A stretch of DNA of 64,000 nucleotides from Chryseobacterium sp. JUb7 (lineage in GTDB: Bacteria > Bacteroidota > Bacteroidia > Flavobacteriales > Weeksellaceae), in NCBI RefSeq assembly GCF_024806495.1, contig NZ_JANUFF010000003.1, positions 124,001 to 188,000 on the forward strand, given 5' to 3'. This document shows, in pieces, positions 33,781 to 42,893 of this stretch. The translations under genes were made by a program, and so were the position numbers. Every line of letters starts with the position of its first letter. Positions within the stretch are counted from its first letter, which is position 1. A model generated the notes under the pieces. That model was not told the origin of the DNA. It saw only the letters and a list, made by a program, of their open reading frames with translations, and ran no database searches.

Positions 33781-35577
33781 ATGAAAAACATTTTATCGAA
33801 AAGTTTTATCGCTGCAAGCTTAGCAATAAGCTTAATTTCCTGCAAAAAATCTGATTCACCTTTAACGAAAGTAACACCCAGTAATTTGGACTCTATCGCG
33901 TCTAACTATTACGAACAGTATCTTAAAATGTATCCTCTGGAAGCTACTTCTCAAGGTGATACAAGATATAATGACCAATTACCTATCAATATTGATAAAG
34001 ATTTTATTTCAGGGGAGATCGCTTTTTACAACTCGGTTCAGAAACAGCTTGGAAATGTAGATTATAAAAGTCTGTCAGACGATGATAAAGTCGTGTATGA
34101 TGTTTTGGATTACACCTTAAAAGACAGAATCGAAGTGTATGCCTATCATCCTGAATATATTCCGTTTACTCAGTTTGGAGGACTGCCCTTAACTTTTCCG
34201 CTGTATGGAAGTGGTGAAGGAAGCCAGCCCTTTAAAACAGAAAAAGACTACAGCGACTGGTTCAAAAGAATGGAAAAATTTCCTGACTGGATGAATGCTG
34301 CCACTGAAAATTTTCGCGATGGAATCAATAATAAAATTGTTTTGCCCAAAAAGCTGGTCGTGAAAATAATTCCTCAGATGAGAGCTGAAGAAATCACATC
34401 ATCCGATATGGATAAAAATATCTTCTACGGTCCTATCAGAAAATTTCCTAAAAATTTCACACAGGCTCAAAAAGATAAATTCTCAAGGCTTTACAAAGAT
34501 GTTATTACTCAAAAAGTAATTCCTGCTTATTCCAAAATGGGAGATTTTTTAGAAAAAGAATACTTACCAAAAGCAAGAGATACAGACGGATACAACAGTC
34601 TGCCTAATGGAAAAGAGATTTATCAGTATTATACTAAAAGCTGGACAACCACTAATCTTTCTCCGGATGAAATTAATAAAACTGGTATTCAGCAGGTGGC
34701 CATGCTGCGTGCTGAAATGGAAAAAGTAAAACAACAGGTTGGCTTTACCGGAACACTTGAAGAGTTCATCAATTTTATAAAAACCGATCCGAAAGCAATG
34801 CCTTATAAAACGTCAAAAGAAGTTTTAGCAGGATTTAACGGAATTTTAGCGAAGATCAGTCCGAAGCTTAAAACCATGTTCAGCGTAACTCCAAAAACAA
34901 AGTTTGAAATCAGACAAACTGAAAAATTCAGAGAAGCAAGTGCCAGTGCAGAATATATTCAGGGAACTCCTGATGGGAAAAGGCCAGGAATTTTCTACGT
35001 TCCCCTTCCTGACCCCTCAAAGTTTAATGTAACCTCCGGCATGGAATCTTTATTCCTACATGAAGCAATTCCCGGGCATCATTATCAGGTTTCGCTTCAA
35101 CAGGAAAACACAAAGCTTCCGAAGTTTATGAGATTTGGCTGGTTCGGAGCTTATGGTGAAGGCTGGGCTCATTACTGTGAGACATTAGGTCCGGAATTCG
35201 GATTGTATACCGATCCTTATCAGAAAATGGGTTATCTAAGTGACCAGATGCTGAGAGCTGTGAGACTGGTAGTAGACACCGGTCTGCATACCGGAAAAAT
35301 GAGCAGAGAAGAAGCCATCAAATATTTTTTAAGCAATATTTCTTATGATGAAGCAGGAGCAACTGCCGAGGTGGAAAGATATATGGCAATGCCCGGACAG
35401 GCTTTAGGATATAAAATCGGTTCTTTGAGAATCCGTGAGCTGAGAGAAAAGTACCAAAAAGAACTTGGAAGCAAGTTTAATCTGGCGAGCTTCCATGACG
35501 AAGTTTTAAGTCAGGGATGCCTTCCGTTGAATGTATTAAACAGAAAAATGGAGCTTTGGGCGAAGAAGCAGAAATAA
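33781..35577 (+). CDS. DUF885 lipoprotein, putative zinc peptidase
   Basis: 598 residues. Lipobox LISCKKS with Cys21, so membrane-anchored outside the cytoplasm. FLHEAIPGHHYQVSLQQE (about 425-442) is the HExxxxH/HH metal motif of the DUF885 family, followed by GEGWAHYCETLG, a likely third ligand. Ends with GQALGYKIGSLRI and FHDEVLSQGCLPLNVL as in other members. Regarded as M3/M32-like peptidases; substrate unknown. Length typical. Confidence 0.9.
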   Translation: MKNILSKSFIAASLAISLISCKKSDSPLTKVTPSNLDSIASNYYEQYLKMYPLEATSQGDTRYNDQLPINIDKDFISGEIAFYNSVQKQLGNVDYKSLSDDDKVVYDVLDYTLKDRIEVYAYHPEYIPFTQFGGLPLTFPLYGSGEGSQPFKTEKDYSDWFKRMEKFPDWMNAATENFRDGINNKIVLPKKLVVKIIPQMRAEEITSSDMDKNIFYGPIRKFPKNFTQAQKDKFSRLYKDVITQKVIPAYSKMGDFLEKEYLPKARDTDGYNSLPNGKEIYQYYTKSWTTTNLSPDEINKTGIQQVAMLRAEMEKVKQQVGFTGTLEEFINFIKTDPKAMPYKTSKEVLAGFNGILAKISPKLKTMFSVTPKTKFEIRQTEKFREASASAEYIQGTPDGKRPGIFYVPLPDPSKFNVTSGMESLFLHEAIPGHHYQVSLQQENTKLPKFMRFGWFGAYGEGWAHYCETLGPEFGLYTDPYQKMGYLSDQMLRAVRLVVDTGLHTGKMSREEAIKYFLSNISYDEAGATAEVERYMAMPGQALGYKIGSLRIRELREKYQKELGSKFNLASFHDEVLSQGCLPLNVLNRKMELWAKKQK

Positions 35578-35601
35578 TTTTAAACAGTAAAACTTTATGA
35601 G

Positions 35602-35640
35602 ATCCTTCGACTTGGCTCAGGATGACAATGCTAATACTAA
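35602..35640 (+). repeat. Dispersed intergenic repeat, copy 4
   Basis: CCTTCGACTTGGCTCAGG then ATGACAATGCTAATACTAA; the last 18 bases equal those of the copy at 3651-3687. Lies downstream of the DUF885 gene. Confidence 0.7.
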
Positions 35641-35705
35641 GTGCAGAATAAATTCCTTAATGAAGTCGGATGATCTTTACTTTAAATAAAAAATACAACG
35701 AAAAA

Positions 35706-36095
35706 ATGTTTACAGTAGAACAAATCGAAACTGCCCACGATAAAGTAAAAACGGGTGCAGATTTTCCAAATTATATTCAGGAAATTAAGCAAATGGGTGT
35801 AAAATCTTTTGAAACCTGGGTAAAAGACAGTCATACTGAATATTTTGGTGAAAATGATTTTAAAACAACCTCAGAGTCTCAATATGAAGATTTGATCATT
35901 GCTGATAATTCTGATAAAGAAAAGTTTGCCCAGCAACTTAAAAGTCATCAAAAAGGAGAAACAGATTACATGAAATTTTGCAAGGATTGCGCAGAAACAG
36001 GCATTGAAAAATGGTTTGTTGATTTGAATAAATTCACCTGTACTTATTATGACAAATTAGGAAACGAAATTTTAGAGGAAGAAATTCCACATTAA
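35706..36095 (+). CDS. DUF1398 family protein
   Basis: 129 residues from ATG 35706; an in-frame ATG at 35670 would add a poorly conserved tail. MFTVEQIETAHDKVKTGADFP at the start, IKQMGVKSFETWVKDSHTEYFG and YMKFCKDCAETGIEKWFVDL are typical of DUF1398, sometimes called phage envelope-like though with no phage link here. Cytoplasmic, function unknown. Confidence 0.82.
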   Translation: MFTVEQIETAHDKVKTGADFPNYIQEIKQMGVKSFETWVKDSHTEYFGENDFKTTSESQYEDLIIADNSDKEKFAQQLKSHQKGETDYMKFCKDCAETGIEKWFVDLNKFTCTYYDKLGNEILEEEIPH

Positions 36096-36101
36096 ATATT
36101 G

Positions 36102-36132
36102 AAGTCACAAATTAATTTTTGTGGCTTTTTTA
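36102..36132 (+). terminator. Rho-independent terminator
   Basis: AAGTCACAAA-TTAAT-TTTTGTGGCTT with one G-U pair followed by a T run. Confidence 0.75.
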
Positions 36133-36157
36133 TTAGTTTTATACTTTAAATTAAACC

Positions 36158-36751
36158 ATGATAAAAACGCTTCATTTCATTATAATTTTCGTTTTGGGAT
36201 TGAGTTTTTTAAGCTGTAAATCAGAAAGCAAGAAAATCGAACAGTTTGAAAAAATCACGGTTGATGAAAATTTAAGCAAAAGTGATTCGTTTAAAATTTT
36301 TTCAAAATATCCAGAACTCAAATTATTTAATAGTGAAAAAGTTGAAAGCCCAACAAAGACTGCTTATATCGTGCAGGAAGATAGATTTTATACAAATTTT
36401 TATTCTCAGGAAAAAACATATAGGTTTTATCAATTCTATGATTATAAATGTAAAGCGGAATACAAAGGAGATACCATCAATATTTGGCTTAACAATTACA
36501 ACGGATATTTTGGAAACGGTATTTTAGTAAAGATTTTTAATGGTCAATTTTTAATTAAAGATATTAACCCGAAAACATTAAAGAATGAAGTTAAATTTAT
36601 TGAAACTCACTCTAATTCTCAAAAATTGGTTCTCAATAAAGCTAATTTTCAAAAAAATGACAGCATTTATGGGTTTATAGATTATAGCACAAATCTGGAT
36701 TCATTAGTCACAAAAAACTTTAGAGGATATTTTAAAACAAAAATTAAATAG
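36158..36751 (+). CDS. Lipoprotein, unknown
   Basis: 197 residues. Lipobox FLSCKS with Cys19, then a Lys/Ser/Glu linker and a Tyr-, Asn- and Phe-rich mature domain (FYQFYDYKCKAEY, LNNYNGYFGNGILVKIF). Composition is more AT-biased than neighbours (Asn/Lys/Ile/Phe rich). Five bases upstream of the DinB gene, probable operon. Confidence 0.65.
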   Translation: MIKTLHFIIIFVLGLSFLSCKSESKKIEQFEKITVDENLSKSDSFKIFSKYPELKLFNSEKVESPTKTAYIVQEDRFYTNFYSQEKTYRFYQFYDYKCKAEYKGDTINIWLNNYNGYFGNGILVKIFNGQFLIKDINPKTLKNEVKFIETHSNSQKLVLNKANFQKNDSIYGFIDYSTNLDSLVTKNFRGYFKTKIK

Positions 36752-36756
36752 AAAAA

Positions 36757-37206
36757 ATGATAACAGAAAGTCTAAAATTGCTTTTTACGAGAGATTTAAA
36801 TAAGTTAAAATTAGAAATTGAGTCTTATCAGAATGAAGAAAATTTGTGGAAAATTGATAAAAATATTTTAAATTCTGCAGGAAACCTGGCTCTTCATTTG
36901 GTTGGAAATATTAGTCATTTTGTAGGTGCAATTCTTGGAAATTCAGGGTATGTCAGAAATCGTGAACTTGAATTTTCATTAAAAAATATCCCCAGAACAG
37001 AGTTGATTCAGCAGATTGAAGTAACATTGGAAAGTGTAATTTTAACTTTTGATAAATTATCTGCAGAAGATATGGAAAAGGAATATCCTCTTGAGCCTTT
37101 GGGATATACAATGACCACAGAATATTTTCTGATTCATCTGATTGGACACTTAAATTATCATTTGGGGCAGATCAATTACCACAGGAGGTTGTTGGATGTT
37201 AAATAG
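36757..37206 (+). CDS. DinB-like/DUF1572 protein
   Basis: 149 residues forming a four-helix bundle of the DinB type. HLVGNISHFVGAILGNSGY and IHLIGHLNYHLGQINYHRRL hold the spaced His residues that bind a metal in DinB/YfiT proteins. Likely a metal-dependent thiol S-transferase-like enzyme; substrate unknown. Confidence 0.8.
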   Translation: MITESLKLLFTRDLNKLKLEIESYQNEENLWKIDKNILNSAGNLALHLVGNISHFVGAILGNSGYVRNRELEFSLKNIPRTELIQQIEVTLESVILTFDKLSAEDMEKEYPLEPLGYTMTTEYFLIHLIGHLNYHLGQINYHRRLLDVK

Positions 37207-37230
37207 TCTCTAACTTCATTTCTTTATTGA

Positions 37231-37286
37231 CCACCCCGTCAAAAATTCTTTGAATTTTCGCCACCCCTCCATTGGAGGGGAATTTT
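37231..37286. repeat. Two-hairpin intergenic element
   Basis: CCACCCCGTC is followed by hairpin AAAATTC-TTT-GAATTTT, then GCCA and a second perfect hairpin CCCCTCC-ATT-GGAGGGG ending in GAATTTT. The C-rich modules contrast with the AT-rich surroundings. It lies between the convergent DinB and nth genes. Confidence 0.55.
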
Positions 37287-37307
37287 GCGACTGTTTATTG
37301 AGATAGT

Positions 37308-37928
37308 TTATTTTTCAAACAACATTTTTGTAATAAAATCTTTCTCTCCCTTTCCTCTCGCCGGAGAATATTCTCTCCCATAAAATATAATCTGCAAATG
37401 AAGCTTATTCCACACATCTTCTTTCCAAAGGTTCTTTGCGTCTTTTTCAGTTTCCACAACATTTTTTCCTGAAGTAAGCTTCCACTGTATCATCAGTCTG
37501 TGAATGTGTGTATCAACAGGGAAAGCAGGAAATCCGAACCCCTGGCTCATTACGACAGAAGCTGTTTTATGACCGACTCCGGGTAAGGCTTCTAATTCCT
37601 CATAAGTTTGGGGAACTATTCCATTGTGCCTTTCAAGTAAAAGCTCAGCCATTCTTTTCAGATTTTTGGCCTTGGTATTGGATAATCCTATTTCTTTAAT
37701 CAGTTCTTTTATCTGAAATTCCTCCAACTTTGCCATCCTTTGAGGTGTTCCTGCCACAGCAAAAAGCTCAGGGGTAACCTGATTTACTTTTTTATCTGTT
37801 GTTTGTGCAGACAATGCTACAGCTACCATTAATGTATAGGCATCGGTGTGATCCAAAGGAATAGGTACTTCCGGATATAATTTTTCTAATTCTATTTGAA
37901 CGAGCTCAGCTCTTTGCTTTTTTGTCAT
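37308..37928 (-). CDS. nth: Endonuclease III lacking the Fe-S cluster
   Basis: 206 residues from the ATG at 37928. HhH motif LEALPGVGHKTASVVMSQGF with the catalytic Lys, and FPVDTHIHRL with the catalytic Asp, identify an Nth-type DNA glycosylase/AP lyase of base-excision repair. Canonical Nth ends in a C-x6-C-x2-C-x5-C cluster loop. Here the end is GREYSPARGKGEKDFITKML and the whole protein has no cysteine, so the [4Fe-4S] site is lost. Confidence 0.9.
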   Translation of the reverse strand: MTKKQRAELVQIELEKLYPEVPIPLDHTDAYTLMVAVALSAQTTDKKVNQVTPELFAVAGTPQRMAKLEEFQIKELIKEIGLSNTKAKNLKRMAELLLERHNGIVPQTYEELEALPGVGHKTASVVMSQGFGFPAFPVDTHIHRLMIQWKLTSGKNVVETEKDAKNLWKEDVWNKLHLQIIFYGREYSPARGKGEKDFITKMLFEK

Positions 37929-37961
37929 GTAACCACTAAATTTGAACAAAATTAATTTATT

Positions 37962-38411
37962 ATGCTGAAAGTCGGTGACAAATTACCAGAATTTGAAGGA
38001 ATCAATCAAGATGGAGAGCCCATAGATTCGTCAAAATTATTAGGAAAAAAACTTATTATTTTCTTTTATCCTCAGGCGAGCACCCCTACATGTACGGTAG
38101 AAGCCTGTAATTTGAGCGACAACTATTCTCAACTGGAAAAAGCAGGATTCCAGTTATTGGGAGTAAGCGGAGACAGTATGAAAAAGCAGAAAAACTTTCA
38201 CAGTAAGTTTGCATTTCCATATGATCTGATTGCAGATGAAAACCGTGATATCATTGAAAAATTCGGGGTCTGGAAGGAGAAAAAAACCTTTGGAAAAACT
38301 TATATGGGAATTGTAAGAACAACGTTTATTTTCAATGAAAAAGGAATCTGTGAAAGAGTTATTGAAAAGGTGACTTCAAAAACGGCTGCTGCACAGATTT
38401 TGGAAGGTTAA
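37962..38411 (+). CDS. bcp: Thioredoxin-dependent peroxiredoxin, Bcp/PrxQ
   Basis: 149 residues. STPTCTVEACNLSD carries the peroxidatic Cys and the resolving Cys five residues later, the PrxQ pattern. FYPQAS, LLGVSGDSMKKQKNFHSKF and a terminal domain for substrate binding complete the fold. Reduces peroxides using thioredoxin. Divergent from nth by 33 bases. Confidence 0.93.
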   Translation: MLKVGDKLPEFEGINQDGEPIDSSKLLGKKLIIFFYPQASTPTCTVEACNLSDNYSQLEKAGFQLLGVSGDSMKKQKNFHSKFAFPYDLIADENRDIIEKFGVWKEKKTFGKTYMGIVRTTFIFNEKGICERVIEKVTSKTAAAQILEG

Positions 38412-38424
38412 TCCAGTTTCATTC

Positions 38425-38464
38425 CCTATTTTTCATTCAGTATTTAATGAAAAATAGGTTTTTA
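38425..38464 (+). terminator. Rho-independent terminator
   Basis: CCTATTTTTCATT-CAGTATTT-AATGAAAAATAGG, perfect 13-bp stem followed by TTTTTAAT. Confidence 0.87.
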
Positions 38465-38477
38465 ATATCCATTTGTT

Positions 38478-38520
38478 ATGCTGAAAACATCTTTCATATA
38501 AGTATAGATCCTTTCAGCAT
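38478..38520. repeat. Inverted repeat ATGCTGAAA...TTTCAGCAT
   Basis: Nine-base arms separated by 25 bases. The motif TTTCAGCATGGCAAACT resembles the CAGCATGAC core of the REP-like family elsewhere in the window. A second short palindrome (TTTCAGAATACTGAAA) follows near 38555. Confidence 0.45.
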
Positions 38521-38577
38521 GGCAAACTCGGTTATTTTATTTCAGACTTTCCTTTCAGAATACTGAAAAACGTAAAA

Positions 38578-39111
38578 CTATTCAGTTTCGTAATACATCA
38601 ATTCTTCATCTTCATTAGGAAGAGTGACATATTTCTGAAATTTAAGCCCTAATTTTTCAATGAGCTTTTGAGAAGAAAAATTATTTTTTGAGGTGATCGC
38701 AGAAATCTTTGATAATCCAAAATCATCCATACCGATTGATTTTACTTTTGAAGCAGCTTCATAAGCATATCCCTTACCTTCAAACTCATCGAGAAAAGAA
38801 AAACCTATGTCTACAATATCCAAACCTTCCCGTTCGAATATTCCTACTCCTCCAATCTTTTCGTTCTGATCTTTTGTCAGGATCAGATAGTTCCCAAATC
38901 CCAGTCTTTCAAATTGAGGCAGAAACTTATTCCTGATATAGTTTTCAGCATCAGCAACGGTATTAATACCCCGATTACCAATAAATTCTATAAATTTGGG
39001 TCTGTTGTAAAGGTCAAAAATAAATTCTCTGTCCTCCAATGACATTGGACGAATGATCAATCTTTCAGTTTCGTAAAACTTATCTGCGTTTAGTGGATTT
39101 TTTAGGCTCAT
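38578..39111 (-). CDS. GNAT N-acetyltransferase
   Basis: 177 residues from the ATG at 39111. FYETERLIIRPMSLEDREF, GGVGIFEREG, DIGFSFLDEFEGKGYAYEA (acetyl-CoA loop) and ISAITSKNNFSSQKLIEKLG are RimJ/RimL-type motifs. The start lies inside the 3' end of the upstream gene (32-base overlap), so translation is probably coupled. Confidence 0.85.
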   Translation of the reverse strand: MSLKNPLNADKFYETERLIIRPMSLEDREFIFDLYNRPKFIEFIGNRGINTVADAENYIRNKFLPQFERLGFGNYLILTKDQNEKIGGVGIFEREGLDIVDIGFSFLDEFEGKGYAYEAASKVKSIGMDDFGLSKISAITSKNNFSSQKLIEKLGLKFQKYVTLPNEDEELMYYETE

Positions 39112-39742
39112 CTTTGGGTTCTTCTTTTTTTTCAAGTTTTAAAAGCCTTGGATTGTTGGTGCATTTTTTATTGTAAAGCTCAATATAGGTCCCATTATCC
39201 TTTACATCTGTTACATTTCCTGAAGATTTGCTTACCGTTAATGTATAATGTGTTTTTTGATAAGGGCACTCCGTGGAAGTCAGTTTTCCAAGTTCCAAAT
39301 AATAATTGGATTTATCTTCGTAATAATTTCCGGCCATGTCTTTAAACTCTTCATCTACAAAATATCCTTCTATCGTTGCATCAATAGCAGCCTCTTCTAC
39401 ATTATCAATCTTTCCCATAAATGTTTTAAGGCTTGGCAGATCCAGCACATAATTTATCTTTCCTGCCTGAGAATAAGCGATATAATAAAAGCTGTCTTCA
39501 CTTGGGAACAGGTCAAATCCTGAAAATTGAGGGGTATAACTCTTTTTACCTCCTGAAGTTCTTATTTCTTTATCTTTTCCGTAAGAATTATACACCAAAA
39601 CCCAAAAATCTACCTTACTGTTGGGTTCTATTCTTTGCAGAATATTCGGAATACTCGAAAATTTCATTTTCTCCTGGGAGAATAAAAACATACTTAAAAG
39701 CATGAAAAAAAGCACCGAAAATTTAAATTTTGAATTTTTCAT
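39080..39742 (-). CDS. Exported protein, unknown
   Basis: 220 residues. Signal peptide about 1-22 (LLSMFLFSQ). The mature part is beta-rich with KIDNVEEAAIDATIEGYFVDE and LGKLTSTECPYQKTHYTLTV, ending in a Lys/Pro/Glu tail (KKEEPKDEPKKSTKRR). No named family recognised. Overlaps the downstream GNAT gene. Confidence 0.65.
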   Translation of the reverse strand: MKNSKFKFSVLFFMLLSMFLFSQEKMKFSSIPNILQRIEPNSKVDFWVLVYNSYGKDKEIRTSGGKKSYTPQFSGFDLFPSEDSFYYIAYSQAGKINYVLDLPSLKTFMGKIDNVEEAAIDATIEGYFVDEEFKDMAGNYYEDKSNYYLELGKLTSTECPYQKTHYTLTVSKSSGNVTDVKDNGTYIELYNKKCTNNPRLLKLEKKEEPKDEPKKSTKRR

Positions 39743-39773
39743 AGTTCAGAATTAGCAGAAAGTGTACCGTTTA

Positions 39774-40856
39774 TTACATGAACTTTTCTCCTTTTTTGAA
39801 ATTTTTAAGATCTAATACATAATCTTTTATCAGCTGATCATGCTCTCTCGGGCAAATAAGAAGGACCTTATCCGTATCTACCACAATATAATCTTTAAGT
39901 CCATCGATCACTACCATTTTATTATTGGTTTTAATATGAACGATATTTCCTTCTGAATTGTATGTTAAAAGATATTTTTGATTGATCGCATTTTGATTTT
40001 CATCCTTTTCTGTATTTTCATAAACAGAAGTCCAGGTTCCAAGATCGCTCCACCCCAGATCTGCCGGAATTACATACACATTTTTGGCTTTTTCAAGAAT
40101 GCCGTTGTCAATTGATATCTTCTGAACTTTAGGATAAATAATTTCTATACAGCTGTTTTCGCTTTCAGAATTGTATTCACAGGACATAAACTGCTGTGTC
40201 ATCTCCGGAAGATGCATTTCAAAAGCATGCTTTATCGATTTCACATTCCAGATAAAAATCCCTGCGTTCCAGATAAAATCCCCACTTTCAAGAAAATTCT
40301 GAGCAAGTTCCAGAATAGGTTTTTCCGTAAATGTTTTTACTTTAAAATAATCGGATCCTTTCTTTTCTACAAACTGAATATATCCGTAACCGGTATCCGG
40401 TCTTGTAGGCGTAATTCCTAATGTAACTAAATAATCGTGCTTTGATGCCAGATCAAAAGCGATCTCTGCCTTTTGCAGAAAAATATCCTCTTTCAGAATA
40501 AGATGATCTGCAGGAAGAACAATCATGGTAGCATCTGGGTCTATTTCCGCAATTTTATTGGCCATATAGAGATTACAGGCAGCTGTATTCTTTACCATCG
40601 GTTCTCCCACTACATTTTCCTCAGGAATTTCAGGAAGCTGTTGATGAGAAAGCGTAACATACTCTTTATTAGTAATTACAAATATATTCTCATTAGGAAT
40701 TATTTTACTAATTCTATCATAGGTCTGTTGTATCATTGTACGTCCTGTCCCTAAAATATCCTGAAATTGTTTTGGAAATTTTTGCGTACTCATGGGCCAG
40801 AATCTGCTACCGATTCCTCCAGCCATAATCACACAGTATTTATCTGATTTTGACAT
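39774..40856 (-). CDS. manC: Mannose-1-phosphate guanylyltransferase
   Basis: 360 residues. MAGGIGSRFWPMSTQKFPKQ is the nucleotidyltransferase signature, with ADHLI, FTEKP and the FIWNAGIFIWNVK segment typical of GDP-mannose pyrophosphorylases. No C-terminal isomerase domain, so single-function. Makes GDP-mannose for glycans. Two bases after sprT, third gene of a tolC-sprT-manC run. Confidence 0.92.
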   Translation of the reverse strand: MSKSDKYCVIMAGGIGSRFWPMSTQKFPKQFQDILGTGRTMIQQTYDRISKIIPNENIFVITNKEYVTLSHQQLPEIPEENVVGEPMVKNTAACNLYMANKIAEIDPDATMIVLPADHLILKEDIFLQKAEIAFDLASKHDYLVTLGITPTRPDTGYGYIQFVEKKGSDYFKVKTFTEKPILELAQNFLESGDFIWNAGIFIWNVKSIKHAFEMHLPEMTQQFMSCEYNSESENSCIEIIYPKVQKISIDNGILEKAKNVYVIPADLGWSDLGTWTSVYENTEKDENQNAINQKYLLTYNSEGNIVHIKTNNKMVVIDGLKDYIVVDTDKVLLICPREHDQLIKDYVLDLKNFKKGEKFM

Positions 40857-40858
40857 GT

Positions 40859-41449
40859 TTAACTACATTTTTCTACCCTCGCCAATGGTTTGAAAGAATA
40901 CTTCCTTCCTGTAGCCAGGTTCTTACAAAGATAGTTTTTTTTAATCAGACCCTCTAATAAATACTTTTCATTTCGATAGATAAAGAAATCTCCTTTCTGA
41001 AGAGTTTCAATAAACTGAAGGGTATCATCTTGTTTTTCAATATGAAAATATTTAACCAAATCCGGGCTGGCCATAAAATTAGCCTTTGGTGATTTCGAAA
41101 ATCTTACGATGATGGGTCTAAGCTTTTCATCATAAACACTGAGACTTTCCAGCAGCATTTCTCTGAATGTCAGTTTCCATTCGTTTCCATGGGGAGAAAT
41201 TCTTCTGCCATACTTTTCAAAAGCAATCAAATGAGCAAGCTCATGGGTAAGCACGAAGAAAAAAAGCTCCGGTACAAGCGTCGAATTTATGGTAATTTCG
41301 TGAGACTTATCCTGAAGTTTCCGATAATCTCCTAATTTGGAATTCCTGTTTCTCGTAATCTTTATATGAATATAATGATCAGCAAACCAGAGTTTTAAAT
41401 ATTGTAATGTATTGGGTGGTAAATATTTTTCTAACGATTGAATTGACAT
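40859..41449 (-). CDS. SprT-like zinc metalloprotease domain protein
   Basis: 196 residues. FFVLTHELAHLIAFEKYGRR has the HExxH zinc site, and SPHGNEWK supplies a downstream His as in SprT/Spartan. Spartan-type proteases act on DNA-protein crosslinks; the bacterial role is unknown. Separated by one base from tolC upstream and two bases from manC downstream. Confidence 0.87.
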   Translation of the reverse strand: MSIQSLEKYLPPNTLQYLKLWFADHYIHIKITRNRNSKLGDYRKLQDKSHEITINSTLVPELFFFVLTHELAHLIAFEKYGRRISPHGNEWKLTFREMLLESLSVYDEKLRPIIVRFSKSPKANFMASPDLVKYFHIEKQDDTLQFIETLQKGDFFIYRNEKYLLEGLIKKNYLCKNLATGRKYSFKPLARVEKCS

Positions 41450-41450
41450 T

Positions 41451-42797
41451 TTATAAACTTAACGGAATTCCCGCATAGAAATTCAACAATTTAAGACTGA
41501 AAATATAGTTAAACCTTGCCTGTGCTACAGAACCCTGAGCATTAGCATAATTATTTCTTGCTACATTGACATCATAGATGGTAGATCTTCCTGCAGCATA
41601 ACTTTTATCTGCAAAATCCAACGCCAGTTTGGTGCTTTTTTCGGTTTCCACAGACGACAGATAAATTTCATAGTTGGCATCTACATCAAACTGAGCTTTC
41701 TGCACATTCTGTCTTACCGTTTGTCTCTGTTGTTCTAAAGTTGTTTTGGCGATACTTTCATTAATTTTAGACTGCTCTACCTGCAGTTTGGTAATTCCTT
41801 TATTGAAAATCGGAATATTCAAAGATAAAGCCGCCTGCTGACCAAAGTTATCTTTATACTGACCGAATAAATTTCTTTCCTTGACGATATTTCCAAAGGC
41901 ATCTATCCCTGTTGTATTGGTTGTCAAAAGGTTATTGTAGAAAGATCCTATTCCTACACTTGCTGTAAGAGTCGGCCAAAAAGAAGTTTTAGTAACCTCT
42001 GTCTGCGCTTCTGCAGATTTGATTCTGCTTTCTGCCGCTTTTATCTGAGGTTGAGTATCGTAAGCCGTCGTTAAAACCTCTTCCACAGATTTCAACTGAG
42101 GAGCCAGCTGATCCGGAACATTTACATCTTCTACATCAAAATCTTTATATTCTTCCAATTGTAAAAGCTGAACAAGCGCAAATAAGCTGCGTCCAACATT
42201 AATTTCAGCAGTTTTACGGTTTTGCTTCTCTCTTGCCAAGGCTGCTTCTGCTTCTGCCAAAACAGTCTGTGCCGTAGTTCCCACCTGCGTTGTTATTTTA
42301 GCTCTGTCATATTGTTTTTGAGCATTTTCAACAGCTGCTTCTGATATTTTTACAATTTCTTTATTCAGTAAAGTTGTTAAATACTGCTGAGCAATCTGTA
42401 GAGAAATATCATTTTTAATGGTTTCAATATCGTATTGGCTGGCTTCTACATCAAACTCTGTCTTTCTGACTGTTTTATCCAGTCTTCCATTGTTATACAC
42501 CAATACATCAGCTCCAAGATTGGCACTGTTACTGAACCTGTCATTTCTCAAACTTCCTGTACCAAATGATGTCTGACCAAAACTCACCGTATTTCCAACA
42601 CTGGCAGATACAGACGGAAGATAGTTTTTCTTCGCCATTTTGAGATTAGAGTCCTGGACTTGTTTTGAGTATTCATTTTGGATTACCTGAAGATTGTGCT
42701 TCACAGCATAGTCTACACATTCTCTCAGAGACCATTTTTTTTGGGCGCTGATTCCCAAGCAAGATAATCCCAAAATAATAGTCAAAACTTTTTTCAT
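41451..42797 (-). CDS. TolC-family outer-membrane efflux protein
   Basis: 448 residues from ATG 42797; an upstream ATG at 42812 is possible. Signal peptide ends GISAQ. WSLRECVDYAVKHNLQVIQN is the usual opening of Bacteroidetes TolC proteins. Long heptad-rich helices (EIVKISEAAVENAQKQYDRAK, TLEQQRQTVRQNVQKAQF) alternate with Gly/Phe beta strands, forming the trimeric tunnel. No pump or adaptor genes are adjacent. Confidence 0.9.
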   Translation of the reverse strand: MKKVLTIILGLSCLGISAQKKWSLRECVDYAVKHNLQVIQNEYSKQVQDSNLKMAKKNYLPSVSASVGNTVSFGQTSFGTGSLRNDRFSNSANLGADVLVYNNGRLDKTVRKTEFDVEASQYDIETIKNDISLQIAQQYLTTLLNKEIVKISEAAVENAQKQYDRAKITTQVGTTAQTVLAEAEAALAREKQNRKTAEINVGRSLFALVQLLQLEEYKDFDVEDVNVPDQLAPQLKSVEEVLTTAYDTQPQIKAAESRIKSAEAQTEVTKTSFWPTLTASVGIGSFYNNLLTTNTTGIDAFGNIVKERNLFGQYKDNFGQQAALSLNIPIFNKGITKLQVEQSKINESIAKTTLEQQRQTVRQNVQKAQFDVDANYEIYLSSVETEKSTKLALDFADKSYAAGRSTIYDVNVARNNYANAQGSVAQARFNYIFSLKLLNFYAGIPLSL

Positions 42798-42893
42798 ATT
42801 AGATTTTTCCATGATTAGACGTGCCAAATATAAAAAAGTTACAGTTTCAAAAAATTAATATTTTATTTTAAAAACTTTTAAGAATTTTGCATC

